This document shows positions 1 through 5,658 of a stretch of 7,159 nucleotides of DNA, one piece after another. The notes below the pieces were generated by a model. That model made no database searches. It had not been told where the DNA came from and saw only the letters and a program-made list of their open reading frames with translations. Both the position numbers and the translations under genes were made by a program. The DNA is taken from assembly GCA_013693915.1 (NCBI GenBank), contig CP059264.1, positions 3,852,701 through 3,859,859 of the forward strand. The letters run 5' to 3'. The first letter of the stretch is position 1. Each line of letters starts with the position of its first letter. The stretch is from Dechloromonas sp. (GTDB taxonomy: Bacteria; Pseudomonadota; Gammaproteobacteria; Burkholderiales; Rhodocyclaceae).

Positions 1-1068
1 GGACTTTTCGTGCACGGTCGGCACGTTGCGATGCAGCAGGCCGGCACGGTCCAGTTGACCAAGGATGCCCATGATCCCGCCAGCGCGATGGACATCCTCG
101 ATGTGGTACTTGTCGGTCATCGGCGCCACCTTGCACAGGCATGGCACCTGGCGGGAAATACGGTCGATGTCGGCCATCTTGAAATCTACACCGGCTTCCT
201 GAGCGGCGGCCAGGATGTGCAGCACGGTGTTGGTCGAGCCGCCCATTGCGACATCGAGGGTCATGGCGTTCTCGAACGCCTCGAAGGTGGCGATGGAACG
301 CGGCAGGATAGAGGCGTCGTCATGCTCGTAATAGCGCCGGCAGAGGTCGACGGCCAGGCGGCCGGCGCGCAGGAAGAGTTCCTTGCGGTCCGCGTGCGTT
401 GCGACGACGGTGCCGTTGCCTGGCAGCGAGAGGCCGAGGGCCTCGGTGAGGCAGTTCATCGAATTGGCGGTGAACATTCCGGAACACGAGCCGCAGGTCG
501 GACAGGCCGAACGCTCGATCTCGGCCAAGTCGGCTTCGGAGACCGAGCTGTCGGCAGCCTTGACCATGGCATCGACGAGGTCGAGGTGGATAACCTGATC
601 CTTCAGCTTGACCTTGCCGGCCTCCATCGGGCCGCCGGAGACGAAAATGGCGGGGATGTTGAGGCGCATGGCGGCCATCAGCATGCCCGGGGTGATCTTG
701 TCACAGTTCGAGATGCAGACCATGGCGTCGGCGCAGTGGGCATTGACCATGTATTCGACCGAATCAGCGATCAGGTCGCGGCTGGGCAGCGAGTAGAGCA
801 TGCCGCCGTGGCCCATGGCGATGCCGTCGTCGATGGCGATGGTATTGAATTCCTTGGCGATGCCGCCGGCCGCCTCGATCTCGCGGGCGACCATCTGGCC
901 GAGATCCTTGAGATGCACATGGCCCGGCACGAACTGGGTAAAGCTGTTAACCACCGCGATGATCGGCTTGCCGAAATCGCCGTCCTTCATGCCGGTGGCG
1001 CGCCACAGGGCGCGCGCGCCGGCCATGTTGCGGCCGTGGGTGGAAGTGCGGGAGCGATAATCAGGCAT
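1..1068 (-). CDS. ilvD: Dihydroxy-acid dehydratase, N-terminal 356 codons (partial, cut by the left edge)
   Basis: IlvD removes water from 2,3-dihydroxy-3-methylbutanoate or -pentanoate to give the 2-oxo acids that precede valine, leucine and isoleucine. It is a cytosolic iron-sulfur enzyme. The translation begins [20 protein letters not shown] and follows E. coli IlvD closely along its visible length. Family landmarks are present: D81 and D123 (metal), C122 in NCDKITPG (cluster ligand), K124 (the lysine carbamylated in the family), and [11 protein letters not shown] at 189-199 with C195 as the next cluster cysteine. [17 protein letters not shown] and the EDVHRAGG stretch follow. The family is about 560-620 residues, so roughly the last 40 percent lies beyond base 1. 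The start at 1068 matches the conserved N-terminus and has GGAG about 8 bases upstream. It is divergent from lgt. No frame break is visible. Identity is very sure; the long plus-strand open frame over the same bases is a GC-rich shadow. Confidence 0.98.
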   Translation of the reverse strand, partial: MPDYRSRTSTHGRNMAGARALWRATGMKDGDFGKPIIAVVNSFTQFVPGHVHLKDLGQMVAREIEAAGGIAKEFNTIAIDDGIAMGHGGMLYSLPSRDLIADSVEYMVNAHCADAMVCISNCDKITPGMLMAAMRLNIPAIFVSGGPMEAGKVKLKDQVIHLDLVDAMVKAADSSVSEADLAEIERSACPTCGSCSGMFTANSMNCLTEALGLSLPGNGTVVATHADRKELFLRAGRLAVDLCRRYYEHDDASILPRSIATFEAFENAMTLDVAMGGSTNTVLHILAAAQEAGVDFKMADIDRISRQVPCLCKVAPMTDKYHIEDVHRAGGIMGILGQLDRAGLLHRNVPTVHEKS

Positions 1069-1090
1069 CGAAATCTCCGTCGGAAACTTT

Positions 1091-1104
1091 GCGCCCAGCG
1101 GCGC
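1091..1104 (-). other. Small GC hairpin at the predicted 5' end of the ilvD leader
   Basis: GCGCC and GGCGC form a perfect 5-base-pair stem around a 4-base loop. In the ilvD direction it would sit at or just after the predicted transcript start. It could stabilise the message end or be chance in GC-rich DNA. No leader peptide rich in branched-chain codons is visible, so I do not call an attenuator. Confidence 0.25.
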
Positions 1105-1106
1105 GA

Positions 1107-1112
1107 ACTATA
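1107..1112 (-). promoter_or_regulatory. Candidate -10 element of ilvD
   Basis: The minus strand reads TATAGT here (5 of 6 to TATAAT). That would place the ilvD transcript start near 1100 and give a leader of about 32 bases. I see no convincing -35 hexamer 16-18 bases upstream. The site shares four bases with the plus-strand TATAAT of lgt at 1109-1114. It is an inference from sequence only. Confidence 0.4.
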
Positions 1113-1114
1113 AT
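1109..1114 (+). promoter_or_regulatory. Candidate -10 element (TATAAT) of lgt
   Basis: A perfect TATAAT lies 30 bases before the lgt start codon, predicting transcription from about 1121 and a leader of about 24 bases. The -35 region is poor: the best match is TTTGCG at 1088-1093 with a short 15-base spacer (3 of 6). The hexamer overlaps the opposite-strand -10 candidate of ilvD. Confidence 0.5.
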
Positions 1115-1144
1115 GGGCGAATTCTAGCCGACTCTCCGCCTTCG

Positions 1145-1936
1145 ATGCTTCTGCACCCCCAGTTCGACCCCGTCGCCTTTTCGCTCGGCCCGTTGTCGGT
1201 GCGCTGGTACGGCCTGATGTACCTGGTCGCTTTCGTCCAGTTCATCCTCCTCGGGCGCTACCGGATCCGTAGCCGCCCCGGTTTGATGACGGTCACGCAA
1301 CTGGACGACCTGCTCTTCTACGGCATGCTCGGCGTCATTGTCGGCGGGCGGCTCGGGCAGGTGCTGTTCTACGAGCCCGGCCACTACCTGGCCAACCCGG
1401 CGGAGATCCTCGCCGTCTGGAAGGGCGGCATGAGCTTCCACGGCGGCTTTCTCGGCGTGCTGGTCGCCATGGGGCTGTGGTCGCGCAAGCACCGGATCGC
1501 CTGGCTCGACGTCACCGATTTCATCGCCCCGCTGGTGCCGCTCGGGCTCGGCGCCGGGCGCATCGGCAACTTCATCAACGGCGAACTCTGGGGCCGCGTC
1601 GCCGACGCGAACCTGCCGTGGGCGATGATGTTTCCGCAGTCCGGCGACATGCAGCCGCGCCACCCGTCGCAGCTATACCACGTCGGACTCGAGGGCATCG
1701 CCCTCTTCGTCATTCTCTGGCTCTACGCGAGCACCCCGCGCCCGCGCGGCGCGACCTCCGGTGTCTTCTTGATCGGTTACGGCAGTTTCCGCTTCGTCAC
1801 CGAGTTCTTCCGCGAGCCGGACCACGGCATCTTCGGGCAGTCGTACGTGGTCAGCATGGGGCAGTGGCTTTCGCTGCCGATGGTCCTGATCGGGATCGCG
1901 ATGCTGGCGCTGGCCTACCGCAGGAAGTCCCTATAA
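1145..1936 (+). CDS. lgt: Phosphatidylglycerol--prolipoprotein diacylglyceryl transferase
   Basis: Lgt moves the diacylglyceryl group of phosphatidylglycerol onto the lipobox cysteine of prolipoproteins. It is the first step of bacterial lipoprotein maturation and takes place in the inner membrane. The 263-residue product is slightly shorter than the 291-residue E. coli enzyme. The PROSITE-type signature [13 protein letters not shown] is at 138-150, holding the arginine, asparagine and glutamate known as essential. H99 in MSFHGG matches the catalytic-region histidine (E. coli H103), and Y22 in RWYGLMY matches E. coli Y26. HPSQLYH (173-179) and the [15 protein letters not shown] block (212-226) are also family features. 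About seven hydrophobic segments are visible, roughly 22-37, 57-76, 97-113, 124-142, 183-195, 206-220 and 240-257. The start fits the family N-terminus ([20 protein letters not shown]), although no clear Shine-Dalgarno precedes it. The stop codon is embedded in a TATAAT. Confidence 0.98.
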   Translation: MLLHPQFDPVAFSLGPLSVRWYGLMYLVAFVQFILLGRYRIRSRPGLMTVTQLDDLLFYGMLGVIVGGRLGQVLFYEPGHYLANPAEILAVWKGGMSFHGGFLGVLVAMGLWSRKHRIAWLDVTDFIAPLVPLGLGAGRIGNFINGELWGRVADANLPWAMMFPQSGDMQPRHPSQLYHVGLEGIALFVILWLYASTPRPRGATSGVFLIGYGSFRFVTEFFREPDHGIFGQSYVVSMGQWLSLPMVLIGIAMLALAYRRKSL

Positions 1937-1937
1937 T
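1910..1937 (+). promoter_or_regulatory. Candidate promoter for the VOC gene, overlapping the lgt stop
   Basis: TATAAT at 1932-1937 contains the lgt stop codon TAA (1934-1936). A weak -35, CTGGCC at 1910-1915 (3 of 6), sits 16 bases upstream. Transcription would begin near 1944, about 30 bases before the next start codon. The -10 is perfect but the -35 is not, so the VOC gene may also be read through from lgt. Confidence 0.4.
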
Positions 1938-1973
1938 TGACCATCCCCTAGCCATCCAGACAGGAGCCCAGTC

Positions 1974-2450
1974 ATGACACGTCCATTCAAGGTTCTCGGC
2001 ATTCAGCAGATCGCCATCGGCGGCCCGTCGAAGGAAAGACTGCGCACGCTGTGGGTCGACATGTTCGGCCTTGAGGTCACCGGCAACTTCGTTTCTGAAC
2101 GTGAAAACGTCGACGAGGACATCTGCGCCATGGGCAGCGGCCCGTTCAAGGTCGAGGTCGACCTGATGCAACCGGTCGATCCGGAAAAGAAGCCGGCCGT
2201 GCATGCGACGCCGCTCAACCACGTCGGGCTGTGGATCGACGATCTGCCGCAGGCGGTCGCGTGGCTGTCGGCCAACGGCGTCCGCTTCGCGCCGGGCGGC
2301 ATCCGCAAGGGCGCCGCCGGTTTCGACATCACTTTCCTTCACCCCAAGGGCAACGACGAGTTTCCGGTCGGCGGCGAGGGCGTGCTGATCGAACTGGTGC
2401 AGGCACCGCCCGAAGTCGTTTCGGCATTCGCGAAACTGGCTGCCGGCTGA
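1974..2450 (+). CDS. VOC (glyoxalase/bleomycin-resistance fold) protein, methylmalonyl-CoA epimerase-like
   Basis: This 158-residue protein has the paired beta-alpha-beta-beta-beta layout of the vicinal oxygen chelate superfamily. Repeat one is about 8-66 (IQQIAIGG ... VDLMQP) and repeat two about 80-143 ([10 protein letters not shown] ... GVLIELVQ). The second half, with [14 protein letters not shown] at 113-126 followed by GVLIEL, most resembles methylmalonyl-CoA epimerase. By alignment from memory, the four metal positions are Q12, D63, H83 and E140. The usual first histidine is glutamine, which some glyoxalase I enzymes (human) tolerate. A glutathione-type lyase, an epimerase or another VOC reaction are all possible, so no substrate is claimed. 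The start is well fixed: AGGAG at 1962-1966 lies 7 bases before the ATG. It follows lgt by 37 bases, has its own candidate promoter, and converges on htpX. VOC membership is sure; function is not. Confidence 0.85.
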   Translation: MTRPFKVLGIQQIAIGGPSKERLRTLWVDMFGLEVTGNFVSERENVDEDICAMGSGPFKVEVDLMQPVDPEKKPAVHATPLNHVGLWIDDLPQAVAWLSANGVRFAPGGIRKGAAGFDITFLHPKGNDEFPVGGEGVLIELVQAPPEVVSAFAKLAAG

Positions 2451-2459
2451 CAACATGGA

Positions 2460-2482
2460 GCGCCGACCGTTGCGGTCGACGC
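2460..2482 (+). terminator. Inverted repeat just after the VOC gene, possible terminator
   Basis: GCGCCGACCG and CGGTCGACGC pair over 10 positions with one mismatch around a 3-base TTG loop, starting 10 bases after the VOC stop. No T-run follows directly; the nearest is TTTT at 2497-2500. It could end or stabilise the VOC transcript, but it is not a canonical intrinsic terminator. Confidence 0.4.
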
Positions 2483-2492
2483 CCTGAAGCAG

Positions 2493-2528
2493 CCCATTTT
2501 GCGGGAGCGACCTGAGCCTCCCGCTGGG
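2493..2528. terminator. Second inverted repeat in the VOC/htpX convergent spacer
   Basis: GCGGGAG (2501-2507) and CTCCCGC (2518-2524) form a perfect 7-base-pair stem with a 10-base loop. Outside it, CCCA (2493-2496) pairs with TGGG (2525-2528) if TTTT (2497-2500) bulges out, giving 11 pairs. It lies 27 bases past the htpX stop and would form in RNA from either direction. Neither strand has a proper T-tract after it, so bidirectional termination is only a suggestion. Confidence 0.4.
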
Positions 2529-2554
2529 AAGTTCAGATCGCGAAGCGGCCAGCA

Positions 2555-3427
2555 TCAAGCCCGATTCAGGGCGGCGATGCGATCCTCCAGCGGCGGGTGG
2601 GTCGCGAACAGCGACATCCAACCCGGGCCGCCGGCAATGCCCGACGCCGCCATGCTTTGCGGCAAGGGCTCGGTGTGCATGCTGCCGAGGCGGCGCAGCG
2701 CATTCTGCATCGGCACCGGCGAACGCATCAGTTGCGCGGCGCCGGCATCGGCCCGGAATTCGCGCTGGCGCGAGAACCAGGCGACGATGATGCTGGCCAG
2801 CACGCCGAAGACGACTTCGCAGATCATGCTGGTGACCATGTAGCCGATGCCGGGACCGCTGTTCTCCTCGCCGCGGCGCAGGAAGCTATCGACCAGATAG
2901 CCGACGACGCGCGACAGGAAGACGACGAATGTGTTCACCACGCCCTGGATCAGCGTCAGCGTGACCATGTCGCCATTGGCGATATGGGCGACCTCGTGCG
3001 CGAGCACCGCCTCGGCCTCCTCGCGGGTCATGCCCTGGAGGAGGCCCGTGGACACGGCCACCAGCGAACTGTTCTTCGTTGCGCCGGTGGCAAAGGCGTT
3101 CGGCTCGCCGTCGTAGATGGCGACTTCAGGCATCGGCAGACCGGCGCGGTCGGCCAGGCGGGCCACGGTGTCGACCAGCCAGACCTCGGTCGAGGTCGAC
3201 GGCGACTCGATGACGCGGGCTCCGGTGCTCCACTTGGCCATCTGCTTCGACATCAACAGCGAGATGAAGGCGCCGCCGAAGCCGATCAGCGCGGAGAAGG
3301 CGAGCAGCATGCCGAGGTTGAGGCCGTTGGCTGTCAGGAACCGGTTCACGCCGAGCAGGCTGCTGACCAGACCAAGGACCAGCATCACCGCGAGGTTGGT
3401 AATCAGGAAAAGCACTACACGTTTCAT
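2555..3427 (-). CDS. htpX: Membrane-bound zinc metalloprotease HtpX (M48 family)
   Basis: HtpX is an inner-membrane, cytoplasm-facing zinc endoprotease that degrades misfolded or damaged membrane proteins alongside FtsH. The 290-residue product matches the usual length (E. coli 293). The zinc site is HEVAH at 144-148, inside [19 protein letters not shown], with the third ligand probably E223 in [32 protein letters not shown] (110-130) and the C-terminal [13 protein letters not shown] (275-287) are typical of M48B. Hydrophobic segments lie at about 4-24, 36-58, 157-178 and 195-217. The frame stays open upstream to 3496, but the start at 3427 is chosen because AAGGAGG sits 5 bases before it and [16 protein letters not shown] is the family N-terminus. 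It converges on the VOC gene and diverges from an NhaR-like regulator. In E. coli, htpX responds to envelope and heat stress; that regulation is not demonstrated here. Confidence 0.98.
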   Translation of the reverse strand: MKRVVLFLITNLAVMLVLGLVSSLLGVNRFLTANGLNLGMLLAFSALIGFGGAFISLLMSKQMAKWSTGARVIESPSTSTEVWLVDTVARLADRAGLPMPEVAIYDGEPNAFATGATKNSSLVAVSTGLLQGMTREEAEAVLAHEVAHIANGDMVTLTLIQGVVNTFVVFLSRVVGYLVDSFLRRGEENSGPGIGYMVTSMICEVVFGVLASIIVAWFSRQREFRADAGAAQLMRSPVPMQNALRRLGSMHTEPLPQSMAASGIAGGPGWMSLFATHPPLEDRIAALNRA

Positions 3428-3432
3428 CACAT

Positions 3433-3439
3433 CCTCCTT
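3433..3439 (-). promoter_or_regulatory. Strong Shine-Dalgarno deciding the htpX start
   Basis: The minus strand reads AAGGAGG, a near-perfect complement to the 16S rRNA tail, with 5 bases (ATGTG) before the ATG at 3427. This excludes the longer in-frame extension to 3496, which would also overlap the promoter. Just upstream, CTTTCCCTT could pair weakly with this site (see findings). Confidence 0.85.
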
Positions 3440-3458
3440 CGGAAGGGAAAGCGGTCGC

Positions 3459-3486
3459 ATCATACCCCACCAGAACATCGTGTAAA
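3459..3486 (-). promoter_or_regulatory. Sigma70-type promoter of htpX
   Basis: On the minus strand, TTTACA (3486-3481, 5 of 6) and TATGAT (3464-3459, 5 of 6) are separated by 16 bases. Transcription should start near 3452, leaving a leader of about 25 bases. This is the best-formed promoter in the window. No sigma32-like CTTGAA/CCCCAT pair is evident at suitable spacing. Confidence 0.65.
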
Positions 3487-3493
3487 ATCCTGA

Positions 3494-3499
3494 CATAAT
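3494..3499 (+). promoter_or_regulatory. Candidate -10 element of the NhaR-like gene
   Basis: CATAAT (5 of 6) lies 30 bases before the regulator's start codon. No good -35 is found 16-18 bases upstream, as expected if the promoter is weak or needs an activator. An alternative is TAAAAT at 3483-3488. Both lie next to or over the htpX -35, so the two promoters probably compete or are co-regulated. Confidence 0.3.
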
Positions 3500-3529
3500 T
3501 GAATCTCACTTCGATTTTCTGGATAGGTC

Positions 3530-4477
3530 ATGTCCAACCTCAACTACAAGCATCTCCACTACTTCTGGGTTGTCGCTCACGAAGGCAGCATGACCCGTGC
3601 CGCCGAGCGTCTCGGCGTCGCGGTGCAGACGATCAGCGGCCAGCTTTCCCTGCTCGAACGCAGCCTGGGCAAGGCGCTGTTCGTCAGCCAGGGGCGCGGA
3701 CTGGCGCTCAGCGATGCCGGGCGCACGGCGCTGGGCTACGCCGACCAGATCTTCCAGCTCGGCGAGGCCCTGCAGGAAGCGGTACGGGCGCAGGACAGCG
3801 GCAGCGCACTGCGCCTGCGTGCCGGGATATCCGATGGCATTCCCAAACTCCTTGCCTACCGGCTGCTGGCTGCCGTCCTGGCGATGCCGGAGGATGTGCG
3901 CCTGATCTGCAGCGAAGGCGGTTTCGAGCCGCTGCTTGGCGAGCTGGCGCTGCACCACCTCGACCTGGTGCTCACCGACAGACCGGCGCCGGTGGGCGGT
4001 AACCTCAAGGTTTTCAGCACCTACCTCGGCGAATTCCCGACCGGGCTCTTTGGCAGCGCCGCGCTGCTCGAACGCTACCTGGCGGGTTATCCGCAAAGCC
4101 TGAACGGCGCCCCGCTGTTCCTGCCAACCCGGCAGAGTGCCCTGCGCAGCCGCATCGACCGCTGGATCGAGAACAATGACATTCGTCCCCGGGTCATCGG
4201 TGAATTCCAGGACAGCGCCCTGCTGACGACCTTCGGGCGTGCCGGACTCGGACTCTTTCCGGAACCTCTGGCGCTCACCGACCAGATTGCCGAGCAACTT
4301 GCCGCCCACCCGCTCGGCGAAATGGCAGGGGTCAGCGAGCAGATCTACGCCATTTCCAACGAACGGCGAATTCGGCATCCCGCCATCGAGGTGCTCTGCT
4401 CGTCGTCCCCGAGTCTTCCGGGCACCTCACCGCTGCCCGGGGATGCACGCCGGCAGGCCGCCCCACCGCAGGTATAA
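3530..4477 (+). CDS. nhaR: LysR-family transcriptional regulator, NhaR type
   Basis: This is a 315-residue LysR-type DNA-binding regulator. An N-terminal winged helix-turn-helix covers about 5-64, with NYKHLHYFWVVAHEGSMTRA at 5-24 and the recognition region VAVQTISGQLSLLERSLG at 30-47. The effector-binding domain runs from about 95 to 287. Family-level similarity to E. coli NhaR is clear by eye in NYxHLxYFW, QTIxGQ, LFxxxGRGL, the ISDCP-like VLTDRPAP, LxxPxRxSxLRxxxxxW, IGEFxDxALxxxFG and IxxERxIxHPA. E. coli NhaR activates nhaA, the Na+/H+ antiporter gene, in response to sodium, but no antiporter is present here. The symbol therefore marks the family, not a proven role. The start has GGAT 5 bases upstream and fits the family N-terminus. 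The last 25 residues or so are Pro/Ser-rich and not recognisable. It is divergent from htpX, and its stop codon lies inside a TATAAT. Confidence 0.9.
   Translation: MSNLNYKHLHYFWVVAHEGSMTRAAERLGVAVQTISGQLSLLERSLGKALFVSQGRGLALSDAGRTALGYADQIFQLGEALQEAVRAQDSGSALRLRAGISDGIPKLLAYRLLAAVLAMPEDVRLICSEGGFEPLLGELALHHLDLVLTDRPAPVGGNLKVFSTYLGEFPTGLFGSAALLERYLAGYPQSLNGAPLFLPTRQSALRSRIDRWIENNDIRPRVIGEFQDSALLTTFGRAGLGLFPEPLALTDQIAEQLAAHPLGEMAGVSEQIYAISNERRIRHPAIEVLCSSSPSLPGTSPLPGDARRQAAPPQV
4418..4440 (+). other. GC-rich hairpin inside the 3' end of the NhaR-like gene
   Basis: CCGGGCA and TGCCCGG form a perfect 7-base-pair stem around a 9-base loop. It falls in the unconserved tail of the regulator and just upstream of the carboxypeptidase promoter. 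There is no T-tract. It may be a relic terminator that the reading frame has run through, or chance. Confidence 0.3.
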
Positions 4478-4478
4478 T
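4450..4478 (+). promoter_or_regulatory. Candidate promoter of the dac-dat-ybeD-lipB run
   Basis: TATAAT at 4473-4478 is perfect and contains the preceding gene's TAA stop (4475-4477). CCGGCA at 4450-4455 (3 of 6) lies exactly 17 bases upstream. Transcription would start near 4485, about 30 bases before the dac start codon. There is no comparable promoter farther along the run. Confidence 0.5.
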
Positions 4479-4514
4479 CTGCGTTTCCCATTGCCGAGCC
4501 AAAGCAGACAACCC

Positions 4515-5654
4515 ATGTTCCCGTTCCGCAAACTCATCGCACTCGCGTCACTGCTCCTCCTCGCCGCCCAGGCGCTGGCCCAGCAGCTTCCCGTCCCGCC
4601 CAGCCTCGCCGCCAGATCCTGGTTGCTTCTGGAAATGGGCTCCGGTCAGGTGTTGACCGCTGAAAGGCCCGATGAACGCATCGAGCCGGCCTCGCTGACC
4701 AAGCTGATGACGGCCTACCTGACCTTCGCCGCACTGCGCCAGAAGACCATCGCCCTCGATACCCCGGTCACGGTTTCGCAAAGGGCCTGGAAGACCGGCG
4801 GTTCCAAGATGTTCATTCAGGTCGACACCCAGGTTCCGGTCGAAGACCTGATCAAGGGCATGATCGTGCAGTCGGGCAACGATGCCTGCGTCGCGCTGGC
4901 CGAGGCGATCGCCGGCAGCGAGGAGAGCTTCGCCCAGCTGATGAACCGCGAGGCCAAGCGCCTCGGCATGAACTCGTCGAATTTCACCAACTCGACCGGC
5001 CTCCCCGACCCTCAGCTCTATACGACGGCACGCGACCTGGCGACGCTGGCCAGCGCCCTGATTCGCGACTTCCCCGAGGAGTACCGGAAGTACTACTCGA
5101 TGAAGGAATTCCGCTACAACAACATCACCCAGCCCAACCGCAACCGCCTGCTGTGGTTGGATTCGTCGGTCGACGGAGTCAAGACCGGGCATACCGAAGG
5201 CGCCGGCTACTGCCTGATTTCCTCCTCGCTGCGCGACAAGCGTCGCCTGCTGTCGGTCGTCCTCGGCGCCAAGTCCAGTTCGACGCGCGCCAGCGAGTCG
5301 CTCAAGCTGCTCAACTGGGGCTTCCAGTCCTACGACTCGGTCACGCTGTTCGCCAAGGACTCACCGGTGGCCACGCTGCGCGTATGGAAGGGCGCGCAGC
5401 CCAACGTCAAGGCCGGCTTCGCCAACGACTTCTCGATTTCCGTGCCCCGCGGCTACGCCGACAAGGTCAAGAGCGAGTTCACGCCGCAGCCGCGCCTGAT
5501 GGCGCCGATCGAGGCCGGCCAGAAGCTCGGCACGCTCAAGGTGACGATCGACGGCAAGGTCTATGGCGAATATCCGGTAGCGGCGCTGGAAACCGTCCCG
5601 CTCGCCGGCATCTTCGGTCGCGCCGTGGATACCGTGAGACTGTGGTTCAACTGA
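4515..5654 (+). CDS. dacC: D-alanyl-D-alanine carboxypeptidase (PBP5/6 type, S11 family)
   Basis: A low-molecular-mass penicillin-binding protein that removes the terminal D-alanine from peptidoglycan pentapeptides in the periplasm. The 379-residue product begins with a signal peptide: FRK, then a hydrophobic run, then ALA|QQ with cleavage near 22/23. All three penicilloyl-transferase motifs are present: SLTK at 60-63 (nucleophile S60), SGN at 120-122 and KTG at 223-225. A C-terminal beta domain (about 275-365) follows, and the end LAGIFGRAVDTVRLWFN looks like the amphipathic helix that anchors PBP5 to the membrane. The frame is open back to 4239, but the start at 4515 is chosen because it yields the signal peptide directly and follows the promoter; the Shine-Dalgarno is weak. 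The symbol could equally be dacA. The next gene begins 4 bases after its stop, indicating co-transcription. Confidence 0.96.
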   Translation: MFPFRKLIALASLLLLAAQALAQQLPVPPSLAARSWLLLEMGSGQVLTAERPDERIEPASLTKLMTAYLTFAALRQKTIALDTPVTVSQRAWKTGGSKMFIQVDTQVPVEDLIKGMIVQSGNDACVALAEAIAGSEESFAQLMNREAKRLGMNSSNFTNSTGLPDPQLYTTARDLATLASALIRDFPEEYRKYYSMKEFRYNNITQPNRNRLLWLDSSVDGVKTGHTEGAGYCLISSSLRDKRRLLSVVLGAKSSSTRASESLKLLNWGFQSYDSVTLFAKDSPVATLRVWKGAQPNVKAGFANDFSISVPRGYADKVKSEFTPQPRLMAPIEAGQKLGTLKVTIDGKVYGEYPVAALETVPLAGIFGRAVDTVRLWFN

Positions 5655-5658
5655 ATTC

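Noticed and set aside
10..1113. Long plus-strand open frame opposite ilvD (367 codons)
   Set aside because: It lies antisense to an unmistakable ilvD, resembles no known family, and is rich in Gly, Ala, His and Asp. This is typical of a shadow frame in GC-rich coding DNA.
3428..3496. Longer htpX start at 3496
   Set aside because: The extra 23 residues would be translated from the promoter region, and a near-perfect Shine-Dalgarno sits directly before the start at 3427.
3502..3516. LysR-type T-N11-A box in the htpX/regulator spacer
   Set aside because: The best inverted repeat, AATC-N7-GATT, has the wrong spacing (ATC-N7-GAT, not N9) and short AT-rich arms. It is not enough to call an operator.
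3506..4378. Minus-strand open frame opposite the NhaR-like gene (290 codons)
   Set aside because: The plus-strand frame has clear LysR/NhaR motifs. The antisense frame has no recognisable motif and follows codon-position GC bias.
4239..4514. Longer dac start at 4239, overlapping the regulator gene
   Set aside because: The 92 extra residues lie inside the regulator gene in another frame and would bury the signal peptide that begins at 4515.
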